DNA of 64,000 bases from an uncultured Eubacterium sp. Its GTDB lineage: Bacteria; Bacillota; Clostridia; Lachnospirales; Lachnospiraceae. This document shows positions 18,079-26,065 of this stretch, piece after piece. The first letter of the stretch is position 1. Each line of letters starts with the position of its first letter. The notes beneath the pieces are model-generated. The model saw only the letters and a program-made list of their open reading frames with translations. It ran no database searches and was not told the DNA's origin. A program made the position numbers and the translations under genes. The stretch spans positions 1 through 64,000 of the forward strand of contig NZ_CAKRAS010000002.1 of NCBI RefSeq assembly GCF_934295145.1. Direction: 5' to 3'.

Positions 18079-19573
18079 CTGAAATTTCCTGCTGTCTTTC
18101 ATACAATTGATATTTTTTGTTATATTTGAAATATTCTTTGCTTCCCTTGCGGCTGATAAATTTCATGCTGTTTGCATTGACCGTCAGGTCTGTTACCAAA
18201 ATCAGCATCTCATTGCCGGTTCCAAAGATTTTTTCCACAAAGGCAAAGAGATTTTCCAATTCACGGCAGATCACTTCACTCTGTGCTTTCATATCCGCCA
18301 CCTGATTGTCAAATGCTTCCTTAACAAACTGGAACGCTGCCTGAACGTTTTCGATGTCCTGCATGCGAAGCTCTTTGGCATCTTTTTGCAGTGTACGGAT
18401 CATAAGCTGATAACTGCGGCGTGCTGCGCCGGACAGAGCATTGGCTTTGTCCTCCTGCTCCATCTCAAGCTGCACCTGATCTGCCCGCGCTTCCAGCAAG
18501 CCAGGAATCTCGGAACTTGTTCCTTTAAATGCCGCAAGCTCTGCCTTTAACTCTTTTAATACCGGGAGCAGACTGCGCAGTGCATCCTCAAACTCCACGT
18601 TTTTACGAATTTTATCTTGTAATGCATCCAGCAGCAGACCAAGCAGGGAAATACGCTCATCAAATGCTGCATTTTTTGCACGTTTGCGTACATCTGCATC
18701 GGCATTTCCGGAAAGAATCTGTGCCACACGGTAATCTTTTTTGTACTTCTGGTACAGGTCATAATAAGAAGCAAACTCCCGGGCAATCCGTTTGTTGTGC
18801 AGATACTGACCAACAAGCACTTCATCCACAGTAAATCCGTTTTCCTCATATAAATAAATGGTCTCTGACAGATCCTCCCATCCACGGGCAGTCACATAAG
18901 ATTTGCCGTCCACGGTATTTTCAATAACATAAAAATCATTTTTCTTAATATCCAGATATGTCAGGATTGAGCCATGCAGACCCCTATTGACCGCATATTT
19001 GCGCCAAGTATCATAATCTGCTTCCACTTCCAGCACTTTCAGACGATCCATCGTTACGATATCAAATTCACGAACGGAACGGTTAAACTGCGGTGGATTT
19101 CCTGCGGTTGCAACCACCCAGCCCTGCGGAATCTGGTGTTTTCCAAAGGTTTTGTACTGTAAAAACTGCAGCATAGACGGAGCCAATGTCTCGGACACAC
19201 AGTTAATCTCATCCAAAAACAGAATTCCCTCTGTCTTTCCGGTCACTTCCATGGCCTCATACACAGATGCCACAATTTCACTCATGGTGTATTCGGATAC
19301 GTCAAACTCTGTTCCGCCATAATTTTTATGACTGATAAATGGCAGCCCCAGCGCACTCTGTCTTGTATGGTGCGTCATGGAATAGGACACCAGTGCGATA
19401 TCCATCTCCTGTGCGATCTGCTCCATAACTGCCGTTTTTCCGATACCCGGCGCGCCAAGCAGAAACACCGGTCTCTGACGTTCAATCGGAATGCGGTAAT
19501 CGCCGTACTCATCCTTCAATAAATAAATACGAACGGCCTTTTCAATCTGTTCCTTTGCTTCCTGTATATTCAT
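18053..19573 (-). CDS. MoxR-like AAA+ ATPase
   Basis: AAA+ ATPase of 506 residues. Walker A GAPGIGKT at 40-47, Walker B ILFLDEI ending at D121-E122, sensor-1 region ATAGNPPQ, and a long helical C-terminal extension of about 250 residues rich in charged amino acids. MoxR ATPases usually work with a VWA-domain protein to remodel, activate or insert metal into client proteins, and a VWA protein is encoded 28 nt upstream. The gene overlaps the downstream LRR gene. The client is unknown. Confidence 0.88.
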   Translation of the reverse strand: MNIQEAKEQIEKAVRIYLLKDEYGDYRIPIERQRPVFLLGAPGIGKTAVMEQIAQEMDIALVSYSMTHHTRQSALGLPFISHKNYGGTEFDVSEYTMSEIVASVYEAMEVTGKTEGILFLDEINCVSETLAPSMLQFLQYKTFGKHQIPQGWVVATAGNPPQFNRSVREFDIVTMDRLKVLEVEADYDTWRKYAVNRGLHGSILTYLDIKKNDFYVIENTVDGKSYVTARGWEDLSETIYLYEENGFTVDEVLVGQYLHNKRIAREFASYYDLYQKYKKDYRVAQILSGNADADVRKRAKNAAFDERISLLGLLLDALQDKIRKNVEFEDALRSLLPVLKELKAELAAFKGTSSEIPGLLEARADQVQLEMEQEDKANALSGAARRSYQLMIRTLQKDAKELRMQDIENVQAAFQFVKEAFDNQVADMKAQSEVICRELENLFAFVEKIFGTGNEMLILVTDLTVNANSMKFISRKGSKEYFKYNKKYQLYERQQEISDALEQLQI

Positions 19574-19601
19574 GAATGTTTATCCTCCATTTGTAACTCA
19601 T

Positions 19602-21005
19602 TTATACGTCATCTGCATCCAGCACCAGGCGAATCGCCCATATCGGTACTTCCGGAATGCTGTAGCCTTCCTGCACAAACACGAATGCAGTCTGATAATC
19701 CGGCATCCGCTCCGGGAAGGTGCCCTGACCATCGGTAAAATATATCAGCCCTTTCAAATCCTGAAATTCATGCCTTCGAATCAGCCCATCCACATATTCA
19801 AACACCGGTCGGAAATCCGTGCCGCCAAAACCGCACAGTTCCACATCTTCCATATATTTTTCAAATTCTTCATCCGTAGTCACTTTCACATCACGCTGGA
19901 TTTTCTCATCGCATTGAATGATATGAATGTTGACCCTCTCAAAATAGCTTTCACTGCTCTTTAAAATATTGTAAGTTTTCCGCAGGAACCGCTCCACCGT
20001 CTTGCCCTGGCAGGAACCGGATGTATCAATAGCAATGACAAACTCCCGGATTCGCTTATTTTCCCGGTATTCCAATGGCTCCACCAGTGGCATATTTTTG
20101 TACATTTGCAATCCATATGTATAGTAAATGTAGTCAAATTCATCATCATTAACATGCATTTCCTCGCCCAAAACCGCAAACTTCCGCAAAAACTCGCCGT
20201 AATCGTATTTTTCCCGCAGCGCGGCATTCAGGTTCAACAGCAGACTTCCGGCACCATATCCCTGTTCGTGGGAAAACATTTCCAGATCCGTCTTAGCATG
20301 CTGGCTCACATCCTGCCAATCGCCCTGGCGCTGTCCCACCAGTGCTTCATCAATATCTTCCTGCTCGCCTTCCTCGCCGGTATCTGCCTCGTGACAGCCC
20401 ACCATCGCTGTTCTCGTATCCGTGGTAATACTGTCATTTCTGCGCTCTCCGGCTTCATTTTCCTTCAACGGGATCCATTTCAGATGATCATCCCACATAA
20501 ACTGCGGCTCTTCCTGGAAAAATTCTGCGCTCTCCTCCGGATTTTCATACAGCCAGCGGTAAATTTTTTCCGCGGTCAGAATCGGAACTTTCTGCTCCAG
20601 ATGCAACAATGTCCGTTTCAGGGACGCATCACGTTCCAACTCCACACATTTCAGATTCAGATCCAGAATCGACTGCTCCACCGCAAGATCCGTCGCCAGA
20701 TCCCAGCACTCCCGATCCATTTTCTCATACTGAAACGGATGACTGAATATACAGTGTAATATCATATGTAAAAATGCCCGGGTACAGGCATTTTTTTCTT
20801 TTTTAAATGCATGCAGCACATATCCCGGATTATAATACATGGTCGCGCCATCCACGCCGAAAGCCGCAACACTGTCTGCTGCCACTAACGGCATCCGAAA
20901 TAAGGCTCTGTCAAGAAACCGCATGGAGATCATGAGCTCATCTCTGGCATATTCCATGATCTTTGCTGCAAGTTCCTCTTCTGTCTTTTGTTTTTCCTGT
21001 TCCAT
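19602..21005 (-). CDS. VWA domain protein with metallopeptidase-like N-terminal region
   Basis: Protein of 467 residues resembling the DUF2201/VWA-like family. The N-terminal half contains HMILHCIFSH (H80, H84, H89), an HxxxH-type zinc-site pattern, with ATDLAVE after it. The C-terminal half is a VWA-like fold with the MIDAS residues in AIDTSGS (D327, S329, S331) and later GGTDFRPVF and YFTDGQG. An acidic linker (about 205-225) joins them. There is no signal peptide, so it is cytoplasmic. It starts the three-gene module with the MoxR ATPase (28-nt gap) and the LRR protein. Peptidase activity is not proven by the motif. Confidence 0.85.
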   Translation of the reverse strand: MEQEKQKTEEELAAKIMEYARDELMISMRFLDRALFRMPLVAADSVAAFGVDGATMYYNPGYVLHAFKKEKNACTRAFLHMILHCIFSHPFQYEKMDRECWDLATDLAVEQSILDLNLKCVELERDASLKRTLLHLEQKVPILTAEKIYRWLYENPEESAEFFQEEPQFMWDDHLKWIPLKENEAGERRNDSITTDTRTAMVGCHEADTGEEGEQEDIDEALVGQRQGDWQDVSQHAKTDLEMFSHEQGYGAGSLLLNLNAALREKYDYGEFLRKFAVLGEEMHVNDDEFDYIYYTYGLQMYKNMPLVEPLEYRENKRIREFVIAIDTSGSCQGKTVERFLRKTYNILKSSESYFERVNIHIIQCDEKIQRDVKVTTDEEFEKYMEDVELCGFGGTDFRPVFEYVDGLIRRHEFQDLKGLIYFTDGQGTFPERMPDYQTAFVFVQEGYSIPEVPIWAIRLVLDADDV

Positions 21006-21101
21006 TCACGTTCCTCATTCAGTGATATTTACTTCGTTTTAGCTCTGCTTAGTGTATCACATCTTGATTTCCGGGACAAGTAAACTAACAGTAAGTTTTC
21101 T

Positions 21102-22388
21102 CTATCTCTCGCAGACTTCCTCCTCAATACGCAAAAGTTCATTATATTTTGCCGTTCGTTCTCCTCTGCATGGCGCGCCGGTCTTGATCTGCCCGCAATT
21201 CAATGCCACCGCAATATCCGCGATCATCGGATCTTCCGTCTCCCCAGATCGATGCGATACAATCGTCTGATAACCATTTCGTTTTGCCAGCACAATTGCC
21301 TCAAAACTTTCGGATAATGTACCAATCTGATTTACTTTGATCAAAATCGCATTTCCCGCTTTTTGTGCAATACCCTGTTTTAACCGCTTCGGATTGGTCA
21401 CAAACAAATCATCACCGACTAACTGCACCCGATCACCGATCCGTTTGGTCATCTTACCCCAGCCTTCCCAATCATTTTCCTGTAGGCCATCCTCAATGGA
21501 TACAATCGGGTATTTACTTATCAAATTTTCATAATAAGAAATCATCTCTTCCGTTGTCCGCATCCGATCTTCCCCCTGAAAATGATATAATCCAGAATCC
21601 TTATTATACAGTTCACTTGCCGCCACATCCAGCGCAAAAACGATCTGTCTGCCCGGTTCATAACCGGATTCCTTCACTGCCCGCATCAGGTAATCCAGCA
21701 CTTCCTCTGCATTTTTCAGATCCGGTGCAAAACCACCTTCATCTCCTACAGAAGTTGTATAGCCGTCTTTTTCCAGAATTGACTTTAAGGTATGGTAGAT
21801 TTCCACACACCAACGCAATCCATCCCGAAAAATAAAATTGCCTTCATCATCCCGTGCCCCCACCGGCATGATCATAAACTCCTGAAAATCCACGGTATTA
21901 TCCGCATGACGTCCCCCATTTAAAATATTCATCATTGGAATTGGCATGCGTATTCCATACACACCGCCAAGATAGCGAAACAAAGGCAGATTCAGTGCTT
22001 TTGCACACGCTTTTGCGCAGGCCATAGATACAGCCAACGTCGCATTTGCCCCAAGATTGCACTTATTTTCTGTTCCATCCGTACAATTCAATATCTGGTC
22101 GATCAGCACCTGATTCGCTGCATCTTTTCCAAGCAGCACTGCTTTGATCCGGTCGTTGACATTGACCACCGCCTGATGCACGCCTTTTCCGTGATACCGC
22201 CGCGAATCCGTATCACGCAATTCCTTCGCCTCATGTTCTCCGGTACTGGCTCCGGATGGAACACTTGCCCGTCCAGTAAAAATATGCTCGCCATCCTTTA
22301 CTTTTACTTCTGCCTCAACCGTTGGATTTCCACGGGAATCCAGTATTTCTCTCGCATATACATCCACAATTTCCAGATAAACAGCCAT
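21102..22388 (-). CDS. eno: Enolase
   Basis: Glycolytic enzyme converting 2-phosphoglycerate to phosphoenolpyruvate. The 428-residue protein starts MAVYLEIVDVYAREILDSRG and has the magnesium ligands and catalytic residues of the family, including ILIKVNQIGT, SHRSGETED and GQIKTGAPCRGER. The frame is open 27 codons upstream, but AGAAAGGA precedes the ATG at 22388 and other enolases begin here. It is set apart from the gap-pgk-tpiA-gpmI genes elsewhere in the window. A terminator-like hairpin lies about 80 nt upstream, isolating it from the preceding gene. Confidence 0.98.
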   Translation of the reverse strand: MAVYLEIVDVYAREILDSRGNPTVEAEVKVKDGEHIFTGRASVPSGASTGEHEAKELRDTDSRRYHGKGVHQAVVNVNDRIKAVLLGKDAANQVLIDQILNCTDGTENKCNLGANATLAVSMACAKACAKALNLPLFRYLGGVYGIRMPIPMMNILNGGRHADNTVDFQEFMIMPVGARDDEGNFIFRDGLRWCVEIYHTLKSILEKDGYTTSVGDEGGFAPDLKNAEEVLDYLMRAVKESGYEPGRQIVFALDVAASELYNKDSGLYHFQGEDRMRTTEEMISYYENLISKYPIVSIEDGLQENDWEGWGKMTKRIGDRVQLVGDDLFVTNPKRLKQGIAQKAGNAILIKVNQIGTLSESFEAIVLAKRNGYQTIVSHRSGETEDPMIADIAVALNCGQIKTGAPCRGERTAKYNELLRIEEEVCER

Positions 22389-22467
22389 AATATTTCTTTT
22401 CCTTTCTAAAAATAAATGAATTTTCTCACTTACATTATCTGCTGTTTCTGAATCTTTATACGCAAGC

Positions 22468-22513
22468 AAAAAATGGAGAAAAATGACTACTCAAATCACT
22501 TTTCTCCATTTTA
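22468..22513 (-). terminator. Hairpin terminator, possibly bidirectional
   Basis: AAAATGGAGAAAA pairs with TTTTCTCCATTTT across a loop of about 18 nt, and on the minus strand the stem runs into TTTTTT. It lies 95 nt after the stop of the Ser/Asn-rich protein gene and upstream of eno. The symmetric A/T flanks would let it act in both directions. Confidence 0.8.
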
Positions 22514-22607
22514 TAATTTTACATTTATTCTGAAATCAACCAGTCAATCATACAAGCATGTTGACTCTCTTGCGCTCATTATATCATCTTATAAACACCT
22601 GATGGCA

Positions 22608-23546
22608 TTAATTATATAATTCACCGGTCTCTTCATCAATATACCAATATCCACCATCCTCATTTCCAAGTCCGCCAGAATTGCTGTTACTCTGATTTCC
22701 GGAAGAACTGCTATTGGATGAACTGCCGGAATTGTTTCCAGAACTGCTGTTGGAATTTCCAGAGCTTGAAGAACTGCTGTTTGTTCTGTTGGAAGAGCTG
22801 GAGCTGCTAGATGAGCTGGAAGAAGAATTATTTTTTTTCTTCTTTGTTGTAGTCGTTGTCTGTGAACTGCTGCTATTGCTGTTGTTACTGCTTGAAGAAT
22901 CATTCTTCTTTGCCGCAGTTTCCTGCTGTTTCTTCTTTTCTGCCTCTTCCGCTTTTTTCTGTTCCTCTTCTTCCTGCTGTTTTGCTGCCGCCTCATTATC
23001 AATAGCTGCTGCACGCTCCGTGTAAGAAGTGATCAGCCCGTCAATTGTCGTATTCAGTTCTGTCAGCTTTTCTTCTGTCACAACACTGTATGTATCATAC
23101 TCTGTCTGAATTGTCTTTTTCAGATCCGTCAGTGTCGTAACCAATGTGCTTAACTTATTCTTATCTGTCTCCGCATTGATATCTTCCACACTATTCGTCT
23201 TGATCGTATTATTGTAATCATCTTCAAAATACTTGCGTTCTGTTTCCAGTGTAGACTCATACAGTTTGATACAATCATTGATGATTCCTTCATGTTTCTG
23301 ATATTCCGTATAGCTTTCTTCTGTATCTTTCAATGCCTGAAGCTTTGCATCTCTGTCACCAGCTTTTTCAAATGCATTTCCCAGATTCTGAATTTCATCA
23401 AGTTTTGCATCAATTTTTTCCTGTCGCTGCGCTTCCTTGTGCTTCGCATAAGCTTTCTTTCCGAACATACCAGCCACTGCTGCCACAATTACAATACACA
23501 CAACCAGAATAATAATCATTGTTTCTCTCTTTTTTCGTGCTCTCAT
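22608..23546 (-). CDS. Membrane-anchored coiled-coil protein with Ser/Asn-rich tail
   Basis: I recognise no family. The 312 residues show a basic start, one membrane helix at about 10-30 (IIILVVCIVIVAAVAGMF), a charged helical domain to about 210 that likely forms coiled coils, then a low-complexity tail of Ser, Asn, Gly, Thr and Lys (about 215-290) and a short C-terminus GGYWYIDEETGELYN. The topology (N-in, C-out) and the flexible tail suggest a cell-envelope protein whose C-terminal end reaches through the peptidoglycan. Its own promoter and terminator make it monocistronic. The low-complexity DNA also yields long antisense and shifted open frames that are artefacts. Confidence 0.75.
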   Translation of the reverse strand: MRARKKRETMIIILVVCIVIVAAVAGMFGKKAYAKHKEAQRQEKIDAKLDEIQNLGNAFEKAGDRDAKLQALKDTEESYTEYQKHEGIINDCIKLYESTLETERKYFEDDYNNTIKTNSVEDINAETDKNKLSTLVTTLTDLKKTIQTEYDTYSVVTEEKLTELNTTIDGLITSYTERAAAIDNEAAAKQQEEEEQKKAEEAEKKKQQETAAKKNDSSSSNNSNSSSSQTTTTTKKKKNNSSSSSSSSSSSSNRTNSSSSSSGNSNSSSGNNSGSSSNSSSSGNQSNSNSGGLGNEDGGYWYIDEETGELYN

Positions 23547-23590
23547 TGCGTTTACCCCTTTTTCATATGTAACTAAAGCATTCTTTTGTC

Positions 23591-23618
23591 ATTATACCAG
23601 TTTTCTGACATAATGCAA
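23591..23618 (-). promoter_or_regulatory. SigA-type promoter of the Ser/Asn-rich protein gene
   Basis: Minus strand TTGCAT (23613-23618), 16-nt spacer and perfect TATAAT (23591-23596), with an extended TGG just before the -10. The start would be about 40 nt upstream of the ATG. Confidence 0.75.
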
Positions 23619-23710
23619 TGACTGACCGCCACAATTTTTCCGTTTCATTCGAAAACATTTTCCATCCTGTTTACCAAAACACTTCCCTGACAGCTCAACG
23701 AAATAATTTC

Positions 23711-25735
23711 CTAAACTTGATAAAATTCATTTTTCTCTGCCACATATGTTCCATCATCCATATGTGCTCGTACAAATGGCACTTCTGCTCTGTGATAAAA
23801 TACATTATGGTGGATCCACGCATCCGGATTGCCCGACGGACTGATCAGCCCTCCCAGATCATCCACGCTGACATTATAACGGAATTCATTATGAATTGCT
23901 TCTTCCAGACAGAACATGACGCATCCGCCTTCATTTAACCGACTGTAATTATACTGGTAAAGTGTGCCATCTCCGGAGTCCGCATCCCATGCCATACTAT
24001 CCTGGTTCAGGCGCATATCACGCATCTCATTATAAGTCAGTAACGCATCTTTGCACTTCCATGGCCAGATTCCTGCCGCCACTTTTCCTGCCCGTTCCTC
24101 CGGTTCTGTATAATAGCGGTCATTCATCTCCAACGCACAGCTGTCACCAGAATTGTACTCCACCAACGGTTTCATGGCATACATCACGGTAATGCCATCA
24201 CCACCGATTTCTTCCACATAATTATCTGCAATATAAATGTTATGATGACCATACCGTTCAAACAACTCATCCGGCAATTCTGCTGTCATAAACTCTTTGC
24301 ATTTATAACTGTATCCAACGGCAATTCCCCAACGACTCGTCCGCTTCAGATGGCATCCTCGGACGCTGACATTCTCATATCGTGCCACGCCGGTTTTTTC
24401 TTCAGCTTCCGGCTTCAGACAGGTAAAATAAATACCGCCATTGTTCATATGTTTATCATACACATTACCTTCCACATCATGAATATACAGATTGTTCAGA
24501 TGAATTTCATGTAGCGTTCCGCGATTTTTCGCGATTCCTGCCACACCAGTACGATTCATCTTGTGTGGAGCAGAATATGTCTCTCCGAATACGCCCCCTT
24601 TATTGCTAATCTCCAGATTCTCCACCGTCAGATACTCGCAATCATATAACAATACCGCAGATGAAACATACCCTTTGTACACATGCGTCGGCGAATCAAG
24701 CGTATCCCCATAATCCTGATACCAGATACCCTGACCATTCGTCTGAATCAAAGGTCTCGCACCGTCCCCATACGCACCAATATAAATCGGCTGTTCCTTT
24801 GTCCCTTGTACATTCAGATGCAAAAACTGATTTTCAAACACAGAACCGCGTTCCAACAACACCTGATCACCCGGCTGTAAATCCAATCGATTTACGGCAT
24901 ACAGACTCTTCCATGGATGTTCTATCGTTCCTTCCGCTGCATCATCCCCGTGCATGGCACTGACATAATAGCAACGACCACCGTTCTCTGCTCCGCTTTC
25001 AGTTTCTTCTGAGCGTTTTTTATTTTCTCGCTGGCACTGTTCCACCTGCATCTGATTCCAAACAGCGTAAAGCGGACATTCGCAATCCGTTTTCGCTACT
25101 TGCTCTTCAAACTCTGACATCCATCGAACTGCATTATCTGACTTTTCATCTGACACATCCTGTGCCGATATTTCGTTTATGGTTGTTTCACTTAAATATG
25201 TATTTGCTGCTACACTTTCTATGAGTTCCTGATACTCTTGTATTTTCAACCACTTTTCAATGATCAAATCCACTTCCTCATACGGAAACAGATCACCATG
25301 ATATCTGGTAAACAAATCCTGATTGTTCTCATAAAAAACTCGTTTTTCATCCTCTGTATAAACATTGCATTTATGATTTCCAACCATTTCGCCCTTATAT
25401 GTTGCAAAAGCCAGCTGAATACTCTTCAACTCATAATCCAGATACATCTCTGGTGTCAGGTACCGCGCACCAAAAGCCGCTGTTCCATTTTTCCATGCAT
25501 CCGCATTCTTCCATTCCTTCTCCGCACGCCGCTGATCCACAATCTGCTCAACGTCATCCATAAAATTATCAGTACTTCCAATTCCAAACGCTTCTGCCTG
25601 TTCATTCATAAAAGCATTCTTCTGTTTCCATCTCTGATAAAATCCATTCGGTGAACAATCCTCATATACACCAAGCAGATTTGCAACCCGATAGGCCGCA
25701 TATACTTTCTGCCAATTTTCTGTTACTTTTCCCAT
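23711..25735 (-). CDS. Right-handed beta-helix protein with N-terminal foldase-like region
   Basis: A 674-residue protein without signal peptide. Residues from about 255 (CYYVSAMHGDDAAEGT) to the end show the pattern of right-handed parallel beta-helix carbohydrate-active proteins: KSLYAVNRLDLQPGDQVLL, CEYLTVENLEISN, repeated N-rich turns and HHNIYIADN. The first ~250 residues are helical; YTEDEKRVFYENNQDLF and YEEVDLIIEKWLKIQEYQELI resemble parvulin-type foldases, though weakly. It lies downstream of the GH42 gene, so a role in cleaving galactose-containing or plant glycans is plausible. The catalytic activity (hydrolase, lyase or none) cannot be read from the sequence. AGGAG lies about 12 nt before the ATG. 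Confidence 0.7.
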   Translation of the reverse strand: MGKVTENWQKVYAAYRVANLLGVYEDCSPNGFYQRWKQKNAFMNEQAEAFGIGSTDNFMDDVEQIVDQRRAEKEWKNADAWKNGTAAFGARYLTPEMYLDYELKSIQLAFATYKGEMVGNHKCNVYTEDEKRVFYENNQDLFTRYHGDLFPYEEVDLIIEKWLKIQEYQELIESVAANTYLSETTINEISAQDVSDEKSDNAVRWMSEFEEQVAKTDCECPLYAVWNQMQVEQCQRENKKRSEETESGAENGGRCYYVSAMHGDDAAEGTIEHPWKSLYAVNRLDLQPGDQVLLERGSVFENQFLHLNVQGTKEQPIYIGAYGDGARPLIQTNGQGIWYQDYGDTLDSPTHVYKGYVSSAVLLYDCEYLTVENLEISNKGGVFGETYSAPHKMNRTGVAGIAKNRGTLHEIHLNNLYIHDVEGNVYDKHMNNGGIYFTCLKPEAEEKTGVARYENVSVRGCHLKRTSRWGIAVGYSYKCKEFMTAELPDELFERYGHHNIYIADNYVEEIGGDGITVMYAMKPLVEYNSGDSCALEMNDRYYTEPEERAGKVAAGIWPWKCKDALLTYNEMRDMRLNQDSMAWDADSGDGTLYQYNYSRLNEGGCVMFCLEEAIHNEFRYNVSVDDLGGLISPSGNPDAWIHHNVFYHRAEVPFVRAHMDDGTYVAEKNEFYQV

Positions 25736-25843
25736 TTTATTCGTTTTCTCCTGATTTTATTTTCCATCAAAAAATATATTTGTATTTTCATAAAACATCA
25801 TTATTCCCATATCTTGATTACACGAATTATTGCATACTTTGAA

Positions 25844-26016
25844 CGAAATCGGAGAATTTTTCTACGGCAAGCGATTCAGTGAGTGACTGCGTTTTGCGAG
25901 TTTTGCGCGAGCGGGAAACGACCAGCTTTTATAGGAGTTGGAAGCGAGCGCGATAAAACCGAAGCAAAACAAAGGTAACGAACGTCTAGCTGTCGTAGAA
26001 AGATTCCCCGATTTCG
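25844..26016 (+). repeat. 173-bp palindromic structured repeat, copy 1
   Basis: Fills most of the 330-nt gap between the beta-helix gene and the GH42 gene. Begins CGAAATCGG and ends CCGATTTCG; the outer ~25 nt of each end pair with few mismatches. Inside are nested stems: GTTTTGC with GCAAAAC, GTTTTGCGCG with CGCGATAAAAC, and an apical CCAGCT/AGTTGG hairpin within the conserved GACCAGCTTTTATAGGA. The same element occurs at 38170, 38548 and 50785. The right end is 49 nt from the GH42 stop codon. Confidence 0.9.
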
Positions 26017-26065
26017 TATAAAAGATGAATATTAAATTTTAATTCAATTAATTCTCGAAAAAATC

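Noticed and set aside
22589..23014. 141-codon frame in the minus strand and 103-codon plus frame in the Ser/Asn-rich region
   Set aside because: Both arise from the low-complexity repeats of the real gene read in other frames (runs of one residue type).
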